A stretch of 37,149 nt of DNA from Bacteroidales bacterium (GTDB lineage: Bacteria; Bacteroidota; Bacteroidia; Bacteroidales; P3). Numbering within the stretch: the first letter of the stretch is position 1; each line of letters opens with the position of its first letter. The stretch covers positions 1 through 37,149 of the forward strand of contig JAGADZ010000069.1 in NCBI GenBank assembly GCA_017613375.1, in the 5' to 3' direction. Both the position numbers and the translations under genes were made by a program. Below the pieces are notes generated by a model. The model was not told the DNA's origin. It saw only the letters and a program-made list of their open reading frames with translations, and did not search any database. Positions 1 through 8,184 of the stretch are shown here, piece by piece.

Positions 1-1257
1 CAGAGCGGCACCGACTTTCTCATCGTCGTTGCTGTTGGCGGCCTTCACGGCGACAGTGTAGATAGGTGTCGGGAAAGTGATTTCCTCAACAGCGTCGTCG
101 GTGTTCTTTGCGGTAGTGAGAGTATGGTTGATTTTTACATCTTTCAGTTTGATGGTGCAGATGATGTCGCCTGCACAGGCTTTCTCTACACGCTGACGGT
201 CTTTGCCGCTGCATACGAGTACCTGGCTGACGCGCTCCTTGCTCTGGTTGCAAGCGTTGATGACATCCTGGCTTTCGGCGAGTTCACCGTCGTAGATACG
301 CAGATAGGTGATTTCACCGAGGTTCTTATCCTTGGCACTCTTGAAAGCAAAGGCAACGGTGGGGTTGGCATTGTCGTTCTTGAGTTCTTTGCCACCCTTG
401 GTCTTTTTGCAGTTGGCAACCTCGTTGGGAGCAGGAACATTCTGACCGATGAATTCGAGCAGACGGGCGACACCCATATTCTCCTTGGCACTGGTGCAGA
501 GGATGGGGAAGAGGTCGCGCTTGTCGATGGCGAGTTTCAAGGCTTTGGTGAGCTCTTCAGCGGTAAGGTCACCGTTCTCGAAGTATTTCTCCATCAGTTC
601 GTCGTCAGCGGCAGCGGCTTCTTCGACGAGAGCCATTCTGATTTCCTCGGCACGGCCTGCGAATTCTGCGGGAATGTCGGAGGTTTCCATCTTGTCACCC
701 TTGAAGGTCAAGAGTTTGTTGGCGACGATGTCGACTACTTGGTTGAAGCCCAGACCTTGGTTGACAGGGAACTGCAATACGGTACACTTCTGGCCGAAGA
801 AATCTTTCAACTGGGCAACACTCTCGTCGAAATTGGCTTTTTCAGCGTCGAGATGGTTCACGACGAAGATCATGGGGGTGTTCAGCTTGTTGGCATAGCG
901 GTTGGCAATCTCGGTGCCCACCTCGACGCCGCTCTGTGCGTTGACCACCACGACGGCAGCCTCAACCACGTTTAAAGCGGAATCCAATTCGCCCTGGAAA
1001 TCGGCGAAACCGGGGATATCAAGGATGTTTACTTTCTTTCCGCCGAATTCGGTGTACATCAGTGTTGCTTCAACGGAATATTTGCGGTCAAGTTCGATGT
1101 CACGGTAGTCGCTGATGGTGTTTTTGCCATCCACGGTGCCGCGGCGGTTAATGAGGCCGCCATTGAAAGCCATGGCTTCAGCCAACGTTGTTTTGCCCGA
1201 CTTTGCACCACCAACTAAGGCGATGTTGCGGATTTCAGAGGTCTGGTAAATCTTCAT
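1..1257 (-). CDS. fusA2: Elongation factor G paralogue (EF-G2 type), N-terminal 419 residues, cut by window edge
   Basis: The 419 visible residues have the EF-G layout: a G domain followed by the start of domain II. The start ATG (1255-1257) gives a family-like N terminus. The GTPase signatures deviate from the housekeeping factor. The P-loop is GGAKSGKTT (residues 16-24) instead of AHVDAGKTT. Switch I lacks the RGITI core and reads KYSVE (59-63). G3 is DIPGFADF (80-87), so the catalytic histidine of DTPGHVDF is Phe84. G4 is NHLD (134-137) instead of NKMD. Known for the family: Bacteroides thetaiotaomicron has a second EF-G, EF-G2, reported to support translation during carbon starvation and gut colonisation without detectable GTPase activity. 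I infer this is its counterpart and not the main fusA. The gene stands alone and is divergent from the L,D-transpeptidase. The C-terminal domains are outside the window. Confidence 0.85.
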   Translation of the reverse strand, partial: MKIYQTSEIRNIALVGGAKSGKTTLAEAMAFNGGLINRRGTVDGKNTISDYRDIELDRKYSVEATLMYTEFGGKKVNILDIPGFADFQGELDSALNVVEAAVVVVNAQSGVEVGTEIANRYANKLNTPMIFVVNHLDAEKANFDESVAQLKDFFGQKCTVLQFPVNQGLGFNQVVDIVANKLLTFKGDKMETSDIPAEFAGRAEEIRMALVEEAAAADDELMEKYFENGDLTAEELTKALKLAIDKRDLFPILCTSAKENMGVARLLEFIGQNVPAPNEVANCKKTKGGKELKNDNANPTVAFAFKSAKDKNLGEITYLRIYDGELAESQDVINACNQSKERVSQVLVCSGKDRQRVEKACAGDIICTIKLKDVKINHTLTTAKNTDDAVEEITFPTPIYTVAVKAANSNDDEKVGAAL

Positions 1258-1357
1258 GTTTTATCTATTTTTATTATTTGATTCTATTAGTGTATTTTAT
1301 TATAAACCATATTATTGCAATGAAAAATATGGCAAAAAAACCTATGATTGGGAATGG

Positions 1358-1365
1358 CAAAGATA
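1358..1365 (-). promoter_or_regulatory. Putative -7 element of the fusA2 promoter
   Basis: On the minus strand this reads TATCTTTG, matching the Bacteroidetes -7 consensus TAnnTTTG. It lies about 100 bp upstream of the fusA2 start, implying a leader of roughly 90 nt. A TTTG lies upstream but only 15 bp away, which is short for a -33 element, so only the -7 box is called. Confidence 0.5.
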
Positions 1366-1469
1366 CAAAAAAAAATAAAACAAACTCTATGTGAGTAAAT
1401 AATATTTTTATATTGGTATTCCGGGACTTCGTAGAAAAGCTTTTTTTTTGCCATAATTGAAGAAAAAAT

Positions 1470-1499
1470 TTTGTCAGTCAACCTTTTTGTGTAAATTTG
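1470..1499 (+). promoter_or_regulatory. Bacteroidetes-type promoter for the L,D-transpeptidase gene
   Basis: TTTG at 1470-1473 and TAAATTTG at 1492-1499 are separated by 18 bp, which fits the -33/-7 promoter of the phylum's primary sigma factor. A transcript would begin near 1505 and carry a leader of about 160 nt. The 1258-1664 gap (407 bp) holds this promoter and the divergent fusA2 -7 box. Apart from a weak GAATG/CATTC hairpin near 1616-1629 I see nothing else in it. Confidence 0.6.
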
Positions 1500-1664
1500 C
1501 ACTCTGAATTAGGACTATTGATTGTTTAATAATAGTTATAACTTTTTATAAAACAGGATACTATATGGTGTTTTGTATTCTGTGATTGGGACAGTCCTGT
1601 CGGGGTTTGAAGGGGGAATGCAAACATTCTGTATGGATTATAAGATAAAACAACATTTTGTAGG

Positions 1665-2291
1665 ATGAGGAAAGAACTACTTTTTGTGTTGTTGATGGTA
1701 TTGATGTCGTCAATTGTCGGGCAGAACAGGATTGTTATCAACAAACCCGCCTTGACGCTTTATGTTATCACGGCGAGTAACGACACTGTCTATACCACTC
1801 AAGTCGGCATAGGCCGCAACTATGGCAACAAACGCAAAGAGGGTGACGCCCGTACTCCTGAGGGAACTTTCGTCGTCAACCATATCGTCAAAGTCAATCC
1901 GGCGGCTTTCAATCCAAACCCGTTCGGCCCATATTTCATACATGTAGATATTCCGGGGGTCTTTGGCATAGGCATTCACGGCAACAATAACGAGGCTTCC
2001 ATAGGCACACGCTGCTCTGGAGGATGTATTCGTTTGCACAACAAGGATATAGTCAACGTTGTCAAGTTGGTCAAGGCTGGTGATATGGTCATTATTTTGC
2101 CTGACACGGCAGGAGGTATAGTCCCTTATAAACCTTCGCCTATGCCGCTCAATGGCGATGACTATGACGACTGTATATGGCAGAACTCACGTAGAGAGAT
2201 AGAAAACAGTATTTCTTCACTTTATGAGGTGAGGATGCCTCAGGCATATATGCGAAAGATGAACATGGTTGACACTTGTGTCGTTGAGTAG
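1665..2291 (+). CDS. Secreted L,D-transpeptidase (YkuD domain)
   Basis: 208 residues. A hydrophobic N-terminal segment (about 5-19) followed by polar sequence looks like a signal peptide, so the enzyme should act in the periplasm. The YkuD catalytic signature is complete: His105 in GIGIHG, then SGGCIR with nucleophile Cys121 and Arg123. Family members form 3-3 crosslinks in peptidoglycan or attach proteins to it, using tetrapeptide donors. The PEGTF segment (65-69) is also typical. The C-terminal 50 residues after the catalytic domain are acidic and unrecognised. No LysM or other wall-binding domain is present. The gene is monocistronic or leads into the flippase 101 bp downstream, which has its own -7 box. 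Confidence 0.88.
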   Translation: MRKELLFVLLMVLMSSIVGQNRIVINKPALTLYVITASNDTVYTTQVGIGRNYGNKRKEGDARTPEGTFVVNHIVKVNPAAFNPNPFGPYFIHVDIPGVFGIGIHGNNNEASIGTRCSGGCIRLHNKDIVNVVKLVKAGDMVIILPDTAGGIVPYKPSPMPLNGDDYDDCIWQNSRREIENSISSLYEVRMPQAYMRKMNMVDTCVVE

Positions 2292-2313
2292 CTCGCAAAC
2301 TCGATTTTTTTTG

Positions 2314-2321
2314 TATTTTTG
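2314..2321 (+). promoter_or_regulatory. Putative -7 element upstream of the flippase gene
   Basis: TATTTTTG followed by CAC matches TAnnTTTG, 72 bp before the flippase start. No well-spaced TTTG -33 box is visible, so this is a partial promoter match. Confidence 0.4.
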
Positions 2322-2392
2322 CACTTTCATCGATGGTCTGAACTATCGGACATTATCTTTATTATATTGTTGAAATATAGCCGAATAAAAGA

Positions 2393-3916
2393 ATGGGAGT
2401 TATCGCAAGACAGAGTATAAAAGGAGCGTTGGCCAACTATCTTGGTGTGGCAATTGGGTTTGTCACGACATTCTTTGTGCTCACTGATTGCCTCTCTCAG
2501 GAGGAAATTGGCCTTACGCGTGTCATGGTTGATGCAGCAATGTTATTCTCATGTCTCGCACAACTCGGCACCAATGCATCGATAATCCGATTCTTCCCGT
2601 TTTTTAAGTCCGACGACGGCAAGAATCATGGTATTTTCGGCTGGTCGGTGCTTATTCCTTTTGTGGGATTCTCTATCTTTGCGCTGTGTTTCCTTATTTT
2701 CAAAGACAGGATAGTTGATGTCTATTCTCAGAAATCGCCTCTTATAGCTGATTACTGCTACCTGTTGCTGCCACTCACATTCTTTGCGTTGTACCTTACC
2801 GTGTTCGAGACCAATGCCAGTGTCCTGCTGCATATTTCTGTTCCTAAACTGGTGCGTGAGGTGGGTATCCGCGTATTCAATCTGGTTTGTTATCTCCTTT
2901 ACGGACATGGGGTGATATCGCTCGACCTGTTTGTCATCCTGTTCTGTGCGTCGTATGGTGTAGCTATGCTGCTCAACTTTTTCTATCTTCTGACTCTGGG
3001 CAAGATATCGTTCCGTATAGACTGGCGTTTCATCAACCGTGACAGGATGAAGGAGATAGTCCGCTACACGCTGTTTATGACGGCTACAGTCCTGGCGGGC
3101 AACATCCCTTTGATTAATTCTTTGTTCCTCGGCGCCAAGACAGGATTGGCACTGACAGGTGTCTATACGATAGCGTTTTATATAGCCAATATTGTGGAAG
3201 TGCCATACCGCTCTCTCGGTGCCATATCAAGGCCTTTGATATCGCAGGCGGTACGTGACAACAGTTGGGGTGAAGTCAACAGGCTTGGTCGGCAGGTGTC
3301 GTTGCACCAGTTCCTTGTCAGTTCGTTGATATTCTTCTTTATTTGGATAAACCTCAAGCCTCTGTTTGCTGTGATACCTCATGGCAGTGAGTATGTCGAC
3401 GGTATGTACGTGGTGTTTTTCCTCGGACTTGCCAAGATAATAAACTCGTCGCTCTCAATAGGTACAGACATTCTGAATTATTCGCGGCATTATCCGTTCT
3501 CGTTAATCTTTATCATTGCCTTGGTGTACTCATCAATCAAGCTCAATAACGAACTGATAAATATATGGGGCATTAATGGCTCTGCATGTGCGACGCTGTT
3601 TTCGTATGTGCTCTATTTCATATTATTGTTGCTGTTTTTAGGTCTTAAGATGAAGGTTAATGTCTTTTGCGGGAAGCATCTCGTGGTACTTGGCATGATA
3701 GCAGTCCTCTTTGGTCTCAACTATCTCTGGACATTGGTGATTACACCGCTGTTTGCATCATTGAAGCCCATGGCTGCGATGATGGCAGACGCTCTGCTTC
3801 AGACTTCCGTGCTTGTGGCTTTCACGATAGTGATGTTATATAAGCTGCATATTTCCAAAGATATTGATTTAGCTATCGCTAAATGTTTTAAATTGAAGAA
3901 TAAAGTGGAACAATAA
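2393..3916 (+). CDS. Polysaccharide/lipid-linked oligosaccharide flippase (Wzx-like, MOP superfamily)
   Basis: 507 residues with about 12-14 hydrophobic segments spread over the whole length and short polar loops. This is the pattern and size of Wzx/polysaccharide-biosynthesis exporters, which move undecaprenyl-linked sugars across the inner membrane. The N terminus (GVIARQSIKGALANYLG, then a long TM) is typical of the Bacteroidetes family. There are no ATP-binding motifs, as expected for an ion-driven flippase. It sits alone beside prfA and a GT-C-like protein (5068-6942), not inside a capsule locus, so its substrate cannot be inferred from neighbours. MATE-type drug export is a less likely alternative. 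Confidence 0.8.
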   Translation: MGVIARQSIKGALANYLGVAIGFVTTFFVLTDCLSQEEIGLTRVMVDAAMLFSCLAQLGTNASIIRFFPFFKSDDGKNHGIFGWSVLIPFVGFSIFALCFLIFKDRIVDVYSQKSPLIADYCYLLLPLTFFALYLTVFETNASVLLHISVPKLVREVGIRVFNLVCYLLYGHGVISLDLFVILFCASYGVAMLLNFFYLLTLGKISFRIDWRFINRDRMKEIVRYTLFMTATVLAGNIPLINSLFLGAKTGLALTGVYTIAFYIANIVEVPYRSLGAISRPLISQAVRDNSWGEVNRLGRQVSLHQFLVSSLIFFFIWINLKPLFAVIPHGSEYVDGMYVVFFLGLAKIINSSLSIGTDILNYSRHYPFSLIFIIALVYSSIKLNNELINIWGINGSACATLFSYVLYFILLLLFLGLKMKVNVFCGKHLVVLGMIAVLFGLNYLWTLVITPLFASLKPMAAMMADALLQTSVLVAFTIVMLYKLHISKDIDLAIAKCFKLKNKVEQ

Positions 3917-3971
3917 AACTGACAGATTATTCGTTTCACAGAATAATATTAAGAGAAATCATTACTATACA

Positions 3972-5042
3972 ATGTTAGATAAATTAGAAGCTATATACGC
4001 TCGTTATCAGGAGATTGAACAACAAATGAACGACCCGCAGGTCACTGCGGACATGAAACGCTACGTCAAACTGTCAAAAGACTACAAGGACTTGCAGCCC
4101 GTGGTGAAGGCCTATCACGAATACAAAGCCCTACTTGATACCATCGCCGAGTGCAAAGACTTGTTGGAGAATGAGAAAGACCCTGAATTACGTGAGATGG
4201 CCAAGGAAGAACTCACTGCTGGCACCGAGCGTCGCGAGAAGATGGAGGATGAGATACGCATACTCCTTATCCCTGCCGACCCGCAGGACTCGAAGAATGC
4301 TGTGGTGGAGATTCGTGGCGGTACGGGTGGCGACGAGGCATGCATCTTCGCTGGAGACCTTTTCCGTATGTATACCCGTTTCTGCGAGAAGAAGCATTGG
4401 AAAGTGGAGGTTACCGACTTTAACGAAGGCACTGCAGGAGGCTACAAGGACATCACCTTCACTGTCACAGGCGAAGGTGTCTATGGTCTCTTGAAATACG
4501 AGTCAGGAGTACACCGCGTGCAACGTGTCCCTGCTACAGAGACTCAAGGTCGTGTCCATACATCGGCAGCCGGCGTTGTCGTACTCCCTGAGGCAGAAGA
4601 GTTCGACGTTGAGTTGAATATGAGTGACGTGCGTATCGATACCTTCTGTGCCTCCGGCCCTGGCGGACAGTGCGTTAACACTACATACTCGGCTGTCCGA
4701 CTGACACATATCCCTACAGGTATCGTCGTCTCTATGCAGGATCAGAAATCCCAAATCAAGAACAAGGAGAAAGCAATCTCCATCCTTCGTACTCGTCTGT
4801 ATGAACGTGAATACAACAAGTACATGGAAGAACTCTCCTCCAAGCGTAAGACCATGGTGGCTACAGGCGACCGTAGCGAGAAGGTGCGTACCTACAACTA
4901 CCCTCAGAGCCGTGTTACCGACCATCGTATTGGATGGTCCATGCACAATTTGCCCGATTTCATGGATGGCAACATAGAGGACTGCATAGAGGCTCTTCAG
5001 CTCGCTGAAAATGCTGAGAAGCTGAAAGCTTCTGTGGGCTGA
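3972..5042 (+). CDS. prfA: Peptide chain release factor 1 (RF1)
   Basis: 356 residues, the usual RF1 length. RF1 recognises UAA and UAG in the ribosomal A site and triggers peptide release. The stop-codon tripeptide PAT is at 187-189 (in HRVQRVPATET), which identifies RF1 and not RF2 (SPF). The catalytic GGQ is at 231-233 in GPGGQCVNTTYSAVR; the glutamine is the usual PrmC methylation target. The ATG at 3972 starts the canonical coiled N-terminal domain. It lies 55 bp after the flippase gene and 25 bp before the GT-C-like gene, so the three could be co-transcribed. That is a chance-looking mix of translation and envelope functions. Confidence 0.97.
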   Translation: MLDKLEAIYARYQEIEQQMNDPQVTADMKRYVKLSKDYKDLQPVVKAYHEYKALLDTIAECKDLLENEKDPELREMAKEELTAGTERREKMEDEIRILLIPADPQDSKNAVVEIRGGTGGDEACIFAGDLFRMYTRFCEKKHWKVEVTDFNEGTAGGYKDITFTVTGEGVYGLLKYESGVHRVQRVPATETQGRVHTSAAGVVVLPEAEEFDVELNMSDVRIDTFCASGPGGQCVNTTYSAVRLTHIPTGIVVSMQDQKSQIKNKEKAISILRTRLYEREYNKYMEELSSKRKTMVATGDRSEKVRTYNYPQSRVTDHRIGWSMHNLPDFMDGNIEDCIEALQLAENAEKLKASVG

Positions 5043-5067
5043 TAGTATTCCGTAAAAAACTGTATAA

Positions 5068-6942
5068 ATGGAATCTGCAATATCGAAGAATGAAAAACTG
5101 TTCTTGAGTTTTGCTTTCATCTTGACAGCGATTCTCAGCCTGCTTCCGTTCTTCCATATTGGTTTCACCACAAGCGACGACGTGCAGTATTATGTCACTG
5201 CTCATCGCTCGTGGGATTATTGGATAATGGACCATAAGGCCTATGCCCAAGGGCAGGGTCGGTTTTATTTCCTTGTCACAAAGTTTTTCTACTATGTCCC
5301 ATATCTGTGCGGCAGCTTTTTGAATATCAAGATTGTGCAATACGTATCCCTGCTTGCATGCTATTGCTTGTTCTCTTATATCGTCTACCGTATTTTTCGT
5401 AGCAAGTGGTTGGCGGCAATGACTTTGCTGTTCCTTGTCTTCGACACCGCGGTGACGGCAATGGGGTACTTCATTGCGATAACTGCCTATCCGTTCTTTT
5501 TCTCTTTCAGTTTCTTGCTCTTTTTGACAGGGGTGTTGACGTTCATAAACTATTATGAACGAGGAGGCAAATGGAGACCGATATTGGCAGCGGTATTGTT
5601 TCTCTTGTCGGCACTATTCTATGAGAACTACCTTGTTTTCATATTGTTGGTAGGCATATATATCTTTGTGCGTCATTGGAGACACGATGGTTTCGTGGCT
5701 TTATGGAAAAACCGAGGCTTTTACTGTGAGACGTTGCCCGTGGTGGTCGCTATGATAGTATATGTGTGCTGTTATGTAGGTTACCGCAGTTGGGTGGCTG
5801 CCACAGTGCCAGAGGCGGCTTTCTATAGCGGCGCCGCTATATCATCGGAAGGGTTCAGCCTGAGAAATTTTTTCAGAATAATACAGAGATGTACCTTCAT
5901 TACACTGCCTGGACAGCCCTATTTCTATGCCAAGACCTATGTTGAAGAGAACTCATTGCTACTCGGAGGTCACAGAAACAATCCGTTGTATGTTCTTACT
6001 CATGCTTCTGCCATTGTCGTTGTCAATGCCCTGCTTCAGACTTTCATTTTGTGGGTCTTGACACGCAGGCGTTGGTTCGACAAGATTGCCTGGAGGAGGA
6101 TAGGCATTGGTGTCGCATTGTCTCTCGTTTTTGCTTTCAGTGCCAATGCACTTATTGCCCTCACGCCCAAGTACAACCAGGACTGGGCATCATGGCTCAA
6201 GGGGTATGTGACATCATTTTATTGCTATTTTGGAATGATGCTTGCCTTTGTGTTGATAGTTGTTGCCACACTGAAGCTATGCCATAAACGTGGAGCAAAT
6301 TCTGTTATTCGAGTATTGTGGTGTGTGCTGTTTTTCTTTTTTGCCGTGTTGACGGGTTACAGCAATGAACATCTCAGCCGTGAATGGCAGAAGAGCCAGA
6401 ATCGTTTCAGCATTTTGGATTTCATGGGCAAAGAGGGCTATTTCGACAGCCTGCAGGATGGCGCCATTCTGTATACAGAAGAGTTGCACAAAACTTCCAA
6501 GACAGGCTACTCAATATGTATAGGAACGGAGGATATCTGCAATTATATTGATATCCTAACTTCGAATCAGTTCAAGGAGGCTCAAGACATCAGCAGCCTT
6601 TGTTCTTATCTCAACGAAAATCCCGATGCTGCAGTATACTATATCCATGCCTGTGAGACCAAGAAAGCTGCGGAACTTCTGGTCGCCGTGTCGCCTGTGA
6701 CATGTACTCGCAGTGAGGATACAATAGTTTTCCATGCGGCCAAATCCGACCTGTTTTATCTGTCGCCGACAAAGGACTATACTGTCATTTATAAGGATGG
6801 GGAACTGTTGAAATCTATGGAGGTTCGGGAACCTGGACGCCATACCAAAGTGTCGCGTTACACAATTTCAGGCGACAGTCTCGATCCCTCAGGCATTATT
6901 ATTAGTAATATGCCGTTCACAAGGGAACGTCTGGATTACTAA
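5068..6942 (+). CDS. Large polytopic membrane protein, probable GT-C-fold glycosyltransferase (DUF6056/GtrII-like)
   Basis: 624 residues. About ten hydrophobic segments occupy residues 10-440, followed by a soluble C-terminal part of about 180 residues. The first membrane segment is followed by TTSDDVQYY, with Asp37-Asp38 in the first outer loop. In GT-C enzymes, acidic residues at this position bind the metal and lipid-phosphate donor. A GQGRFYF segment follows the loop. These are the features of the DUF6056/GtrII-like group that decorates surface polysaccharides from polyprenyl-phosphate sugars in the periplasm. That assignment is inference from topology and the DD motif; I cannot confirm the family without a profile search. 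It lies 25 bp downstream of prfA and converges with mnmA. Confidence 0.5.
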   Translation: MESAISKNEKLFLSFAFILTAILSLLPFFHIGFTTSDDVQYYVTAHRSWDYWIMDHKAYAQGQGRFYFLVTKFFYYVPYLCGSFLNIKIVQYVSLLACYCLFSYIVYRIFRSKWLAAMTLLFLVFDTAVTAMGYFIAITAYPFFFSFSFLLFLTGVLTFINYYERGGKWRPILAAVLFLLSALFYENYLVFILLVGIYIFVRHWRHDGFVALWKNRGFYCETLPVVVAMIVYVCCYVGYRSWVAATVPEAAFYSGAAISSEGFSLRNFFRIIQRCTFITLPGQPYFYAKTYVEENSLLLGGHRNNPLYVLTHASAIVVVNALLQTFILWVLTRRRWFDKIAWRRIGIGVALSLVFAFSANALIALTPKYNQDWASWLKGYVTSFYCYFGMMLAFVLIVVATLKLCHKRGANSVIRVLWCVLFFFFAVLTGYSNEHLSREWQKSQNRFSILDFMGKEGYFDSLQDGAILYTEELHKTSKTGYSICIGTEDICNYIDILTSNQFKEAQDISSLCSYLNENPDAAVYYIHACETKKAAELLVAVSPVTCTRSEDTIVFHAAKSDLFYLSPTKDYTVIYKDGELLKSMEVREPGRHTKVSRYTISGDSLDPSGIIISNMPFTRERLDY

Positions 6943-6987
6943 AAAGCATATTGTACAGTATTGTCTTTTCCTCTGGAACCCACCCCA

Positions 6988-8136
6988 TTATAGTATCATC
7001 CCTGATGCGATGAGGAGATGTGAACCACTGTCGCTGGTGCGGCAGTCGTAGATTGAGGCGTATTGGCCGGAGGCTATGCCTTGTATCTTTGTGTCACTGC
7101 TGAGGTGGTAGATACTGCCGTAAACAGGGTCGGAGATTCGAGTGAGGCGGCCATGGGCGAATTCGGGTGTGTGGCGGATTTTGAATAAGACGTCTATACT
7201 CCAGTCGTCGGCAGGACTGCCTTCGGCGGGAGTATTCCATATGTCTGCACTGAGGTAATGGAATCCCAATAGGTTGATTTCTTTGCCGTATTGTGCCTCT
7301 GGGGTATATCCTTGGCTTACATATAGTACATTCTCCTCAATATCTTTCTTCACCACAAACCAGGGTCCCCCACTTAGAAAGAGTCCTTTGCGTTGTCCAA
7401 TGGTGTGGAACCAGTAGCCTTTGTGTGTTCCGAGGATTTTCCCTGTCTCAAGTTCGACAATCTTGCCCTCTTTCTCGCCGAGATAGCGACGGATGAAATC
7501 GTTGTAGTTTATCTTGCCGAGGAAACAGATGCCTTGGCTGTCCTTGCGGTCGGCAGAGGGAAGCTTGGCACGGTGTGCTATCTCACGGACTTCGCTCTTC
7601 ATCAGATGTCCGATAGGGAACATCGCCTTTTGAATTTGCGGATAAGTGAGTTGGGTGAGGAAATCGGTCTGGTCTTTCAACGGGTCTTTTGCCGTCGCAA
7701 GAAAGGTGTATTTTGAATTCTGTATTTTGAATTCTGAATTATGAACGGTTAGTTGTGTGGTTTGAGCATAGTGTCCAGTAGCTATACGGTCATAGTCTTT
7801 GCCACAGCGTTGCTCGAAGGCACCGAACTTTATCATGCGGTTGCACATCACGTCGGGATTAGGCGTCAGCCCTTTCTTGACAGACTCTATGGTATAGCTT
7901 ACCACGTTGTCCCAGTATTCTTTGTGTAGATTGACTTCCTCGAAGCGGCAGCCGTATTTTTTGGCTATATATGTGGTGATTTCGATATCCTCCTCGGCTG
8001 GGCAGTCGATATAGCCATCTTCAGCCTCCATGCCGATACGGATATAGAAGATATCAGGGTTATAGCCCTGCTCTTTAAGCAGATGTATTACAACCGAGCT
8101 GTCGACTCCTCCCGATACCAGTGCCGCAATGTTCAT
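6988..8136 (-). CDS. mnmA: tRNA-specific 2-thiouridylase MnmA
   Basis: 382 residues. The enzyme thiolates U34 of Lys, Glu and Gln tRNAs, using ATP to activate the base and persulfide sulfur. The PP-loop SGGVDSS is at 8-14. The two catalytic cysteines are Cys98 (NPDVMCN) and Cys204 (DSQGICF). The conserved GHYA (121-124) and KDQT (154-157) segments flank a variable loop. In this protein the loop holds residues translated from a short repeat (about 128-143; see the repeat at 7707-7745). The frame is intact and all catalytic residues remain, so the insertion is probably tolerated. The start ATG is 15 bp from the stop of the CNNM gene, so the two likely share a transcript. Confidence 0.95.
   Translation of the reverse strand: MNIAALVSGGVDSSVVIHLLKEQGYNPDIFYIRIGMEAEDGYIDCPAEEDIEITTYIAKKYGCRFEEVNLHKEYWDNVVSYTIESVKKGLTPNPDVMCNRMIKFGAFEQRCGKDYDRIATGHYAQTTQLTVHNSEFKIQNSKYTFLATAKDPLKDQTDFLTQLTYPQIQKAMFPIGHLMKSEVREIAHRAKLPSADRKDSQGICFLGKINYNDFIRRYLGEKEGKIVELETGKILGTHKGYWFHTIGQRKGLFLSGGPWFVVKKDIEENVLYVSQGYTPEAQYGKEINLLGFHYLSADIWNTPAEGSPADDWSIDVLFKIRHTPEFAHGRLTRISDPVYGSIYHLSSDTKIQGIASGQYASIYDCRTSDSGSHLLIASGMIL
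7707..7745 (-). repeat. Low-complexity repeat inside mnmA (family A)
   Basis: Two perfect 14-bp tandem copies of TGTATTTTGAATTC (7707-7720 and 7721-7734) are followed by TGAATTATGAA. The segment AATTCTGAATTATGAA (7730-7745) is identical over 16 bp to 32429-32444 in the atpA-atpG gap. The core ATTTTGAATT also recurs there in inverted orientation (32472-32481). In mnmA the repeat is read in frame and codes for Ser/Asn/Lys-rich loop residues. Confidence 0.75.
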
Positions 8137-8146
8137 CTATGTCTCT

Positions 8147-8184
8147 CGTTTTCAGTTCTCCGTTTTCGGTTTTCCGTTCTCCGT
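8147..8184 (-). repeat. Low-complexity repeat forming the CNNM C-terminal tail (family B)
   Basis: Imperfect 14-bp tandem units on the plus strand: CGTTTTCAGTTCTC (8147-8160), CGTTTTCGGTTTTC (8161-8174), then CGTTCTCCGT. It spans the stop codon of the CNNM gene and encodes its last residues, ENGKPKTEN. Its minus strand (8160-8181) matches 33071-33092 inside atpG at 19 of 22 bases. Confidence 0.65.

Noticed and set aside
124..975. Long plus-strand frame of 283 codons opposite the EF-G paralogue
   Set aside because: It is antisense to a gene with clear EF-G motifs, has biased composition and no recognisable domain; it is a shadow frame of GC-rich third positions.
3926..3947. Hairpin ATTATTC/GAATAAT between the flippase gene and prfA as a terminator
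   Set aside because: Seven A/T-dominated pairs, an 8-nt loop and no T-tract; too weak to call.
4659..4671. Pro and Cys around the GGQ of RF1 (GPGGQC) as a possible defect
   Set aside because: The GGQ itself is intact, and flanking variation of this kind is, as I recall, common in Bacteroidetes RF1.
4503..5171. Minus-strand frame of 222 codons opposite prfA
   Set aside because: It covers the GGQ-coding part of prfA in antisense and runs into the next gene; no family is recognisable.
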